Source of the DNA: an uncultured Demequina sp.
Lineage (GTDB): Bacteria; Actinomycetota; Actinomycetes; Actinomycetales; Demequinaceae
Length of the DNA stretch: 56,519 nucleotides
Assembly (NCBI RefSeq): GCF_913055775.1
Contig: NZ_CAJXJX010000002.1
Location: 1-56,519 of the forward strand
Reading direction: 5' to 3'
The first letter of the stretch is position 1. Every line of letters begins with the position of its first letter. Positions 55,216 to 56,519 of the stretch are shown here, one piece after another. The notes beneath the pieces are model-generated. The model saw nothing but the letters and a program-made list of their open reading frames with translations. It did not search any database and was not told the DNA's origin. The position numbers were made by a program, and so were the translations under genes.

Positions 55216-56519
55216 CTACTCGACCGTCACCGACTTGGCGAGGTTGCGCGGCTGGTCCACGTCGTATCCCTTGGCCGCAGCGAGCTCGAGCGCGAAGATC
55301 TGCAGCGGGACCACGGTGAGCAGCGGCGTCATCAGCACCGGCGCCGACGGCACGTAGAAGATCTCGTCCGCGTGCGTGGCCGCCACGGTGTCGCCCTCCT
55401 CGGCGACCACCAGCGTCCGCGCTCCGCGGGCCCTCACCTCCTGCACGTTCGACAGCACCTTGGAGTGCAGCGACTCGCGCCCACGCGGGCTCGGCACGAT
55501 CACCACCACGGGCTGATCCTGCTCGATCAGAGCGATGGGGCCATGCTTGAGCTCGCCTGCGGCGAAGCCCTCGGCGTGGATGTAGGCGAGCTCCTTGAGC
55601 TTCAGCGCACCCTCGAGCGCGATCGGGAAGCCCACGTGACGGCCCAGGAAGAGCACGGTGCGCTCGTTGGCCATCGACGCGGCGATCTCCCGGATGGGCG
55701 CCGACGTGTCGAGGACCCGCTGCACCTTGGCGGGGATCGCGTCGAGCTCGCGCAGCAGCGCGTCGATCTCGTCCGGGAACTTGTTGCCGCGCAGCTCCGC
55801 GAGGTAGATGCCGAGCAGGTAGCCGGCCGTGATCTGCGACACGAAGGCCTTGGTCGAGGCCACCGCGATCTCCGGCCCGGCACGCGTGTACAGCACTGCG
55901 TCCGCCTCGCGTGCGATCGTCGAGCCCTGAGCGTTGACGATCCCGATCACCGTCGCGCCCTGGCTCTGGGCGTGGCGCACCGCCATGATCGTGTCCATGG
56001 TCTCGCCCGACTGGCTGATGGCCACGACCAGGGTCTTCACGGAGACGATGGGGTCGCGGTAGCGGAACTCGTGCGCGAGCTCCACCTCGACCGGGATGCG
56101 CGTCCAATGCTCGATCGCGTAGCGCGCGGCCAGGCCGGCGTACGAGGCGGTGCCGCACGCGACGATGATGATCTTGTCGATCGACTTGAGCACGTACTCG
56201 TCGACCACGCCCTCGTCGAGCTTGAGGCGGCCCTGGCTGTCGAGGCGTCCCCGCAGCGTGTCCGCGACCGCCGTGGGCTGGTCGTGGATCTCCTTGTCCA
56301 TGAACGTCGCGAAGCCGCCCTTCTCGGCGGCGGCCGCGTCCCAGTCGATCGAGTAGGGCTCGCGATCCACCACGGCGCCCTTGGCGTCGGTGACGACGAC
56401 GGAATCGGGGGTGATCTCGACGACCTCGTCCTGCCCCAGCTCGAGCGCGGTGCGGGTGTGCTCGATGAACGCGACCACGTCCGACCCCAGGAAGTTCTCG
56501 CCCTCGCCCAGCCCCACCA
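55216..56519 (-). CDS. glmS: Glutamine-fructose-6-phosphate aminotransferase, partial
   Basis: Makes glucosamine 6-phosphate for cell-wall precursors. Only the C-terminal part (about 434 codons) is in the window; the start and the N-terminal glutaminase domain with its Cys1 lie beyond the right edge. Present are the end of the glutaminase domain ([21 protein letters not shown]), two SIS domains ([13 protein letters not shown] with [11 protein letters not shown], and [22 protein letters not shown]) and the expected C-terminal [13 protein letters not shown]. First gene of the cluster running to rimI. Confidence 0.96.
   Translation of the reverse strand, partial: VGLGEGENFLGSDVVAFIEHTRTALELGQDEVVEITPDSVVVTDAKGAVVDREPYSIDWDAAAAEKGGFATFMDKEIHDQPTAVADTLRGRLDSQGRLKLDEGVVDEYVLKSIDKIIIVACGTASYAGLAARYAIEHWTRIPVEVELAHEFRYRDPIVSVKTLVVAISQSGETMDTIMAVRHAQSQGATVIGIVNAQGSTIAREADAVLYTRAGPEIAVASTKAFVSQITAGYLLGIYLAELRGNKFPDEIDALLRELDAIPAKVQRVLDTSAPIREIAASMANERTVLFLGRHVGFPIALEGALKLKELAYIHAEGFAAGELKHGPIALIEQDQPVVVIVPSPRGRESLHSKVLSNVQEVRARGARTLVVAEEGDTVAATHADEIFYVPSAPVLMTPLLTVVPLQIFALELAAAKGYDVDQPRNLAKSVTVE

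Overview
The window is about 56.5 kb of high-GC, gene-dense DNA from an actinobacterium. The lineage call rests on a WhiB regulator, a DUF222/13E12 HNH protein, a THUMP-like methyltransferase, a separate GuaB3, many GTG/TTG starts and frequent 4-base gene overlaps. A Micrococcales-type organism (Demequina/Cellulomonas-like) is my best guess, but the sequence alone does not fix the genus. I see no rRNA, tRNA, CRISPR array, prophage or insertion sequence. No stretch above 300 bases lacks a gene; the longest are 3565-3847 and 46093-46372.

Layout. 1-9.8 kb: L,D-transpeptidase, lactate dehydrogenase, HNH protein, PcrA helicase, a lipoprotein, two poorly known proteins and a NarL-type two-component system. 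9.9-12.1 kb: the divergent PspC-domain membrane protein and a small partner. 12.1-17.3 kb (minus strand): two GGDEF proteins; the second forms a chain of 4-base overlaps with SURF1, a DUF3817 protein and guaA. 17.6-21.7 kb: pta-ackA, followed by a truncated phosphoketolase-like protein that has lost its cofactor motifs. 21.7-23.6 kb: an ABC-F ATPase. 23.6-32.1 kb: a TetR regulator and a divergent six-gene transporter operon (paired ABC half-transporters, an ECF module S-T-AA, an MFS protein). 32.1-34.8 kb: an ABC-2 export pair and a small membrane protein. 34.9-37.4 kb: full-length phosphoketolase. 37.4-38.1 kb: a Cys-rich and a His-rich small protein, both likely metal binding. 38.1-40.4 kb: an XRE-cupin regulator divergent from an oxidoreductase-methyltransferase fusion. 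40.4-46.1 kb: guaB3, an exonuclease, glutamate dehydrogenase family, a TSUP permease and guaB. 46.4-48.4 kb: WhiB, groES with a perfect CIRCE site, and a THUMP-like methyltransferase. 48.4-56.5 kb: GH3 hydrolase, tsaD, a nitroreductase with a DUF3817 protein, then the cell-wall and tRNA-modification cluster rimI-tsaB-tsaE-alr-acpS-glmS, with glmS cut by the window edge.

How the genes work together. Xfp makes acetyl phosphate, AckA and Pta turn it into acetate/ATP or acetyl-CoA, and Ldh disposes of pyruvate, so a bifid-shunt-like fermentative route is encoded here. The most unusual item is the degenerate phosphoketolase paralogue just after ackA, with a CRP/GlxR-like site in front of it. Purine metabolism is covered by GuaA, GuaB and GuaB3; guaA lies in the same overlapping chain as a diguanylate cyclase. 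TsaB, TsaE and TsaD together supply the tRNA t6A machinery. Seven genes have a TANNNT box exactly 6-7 bases before the start codon, which suggests leaderless transcription is common and helps fix several starts.
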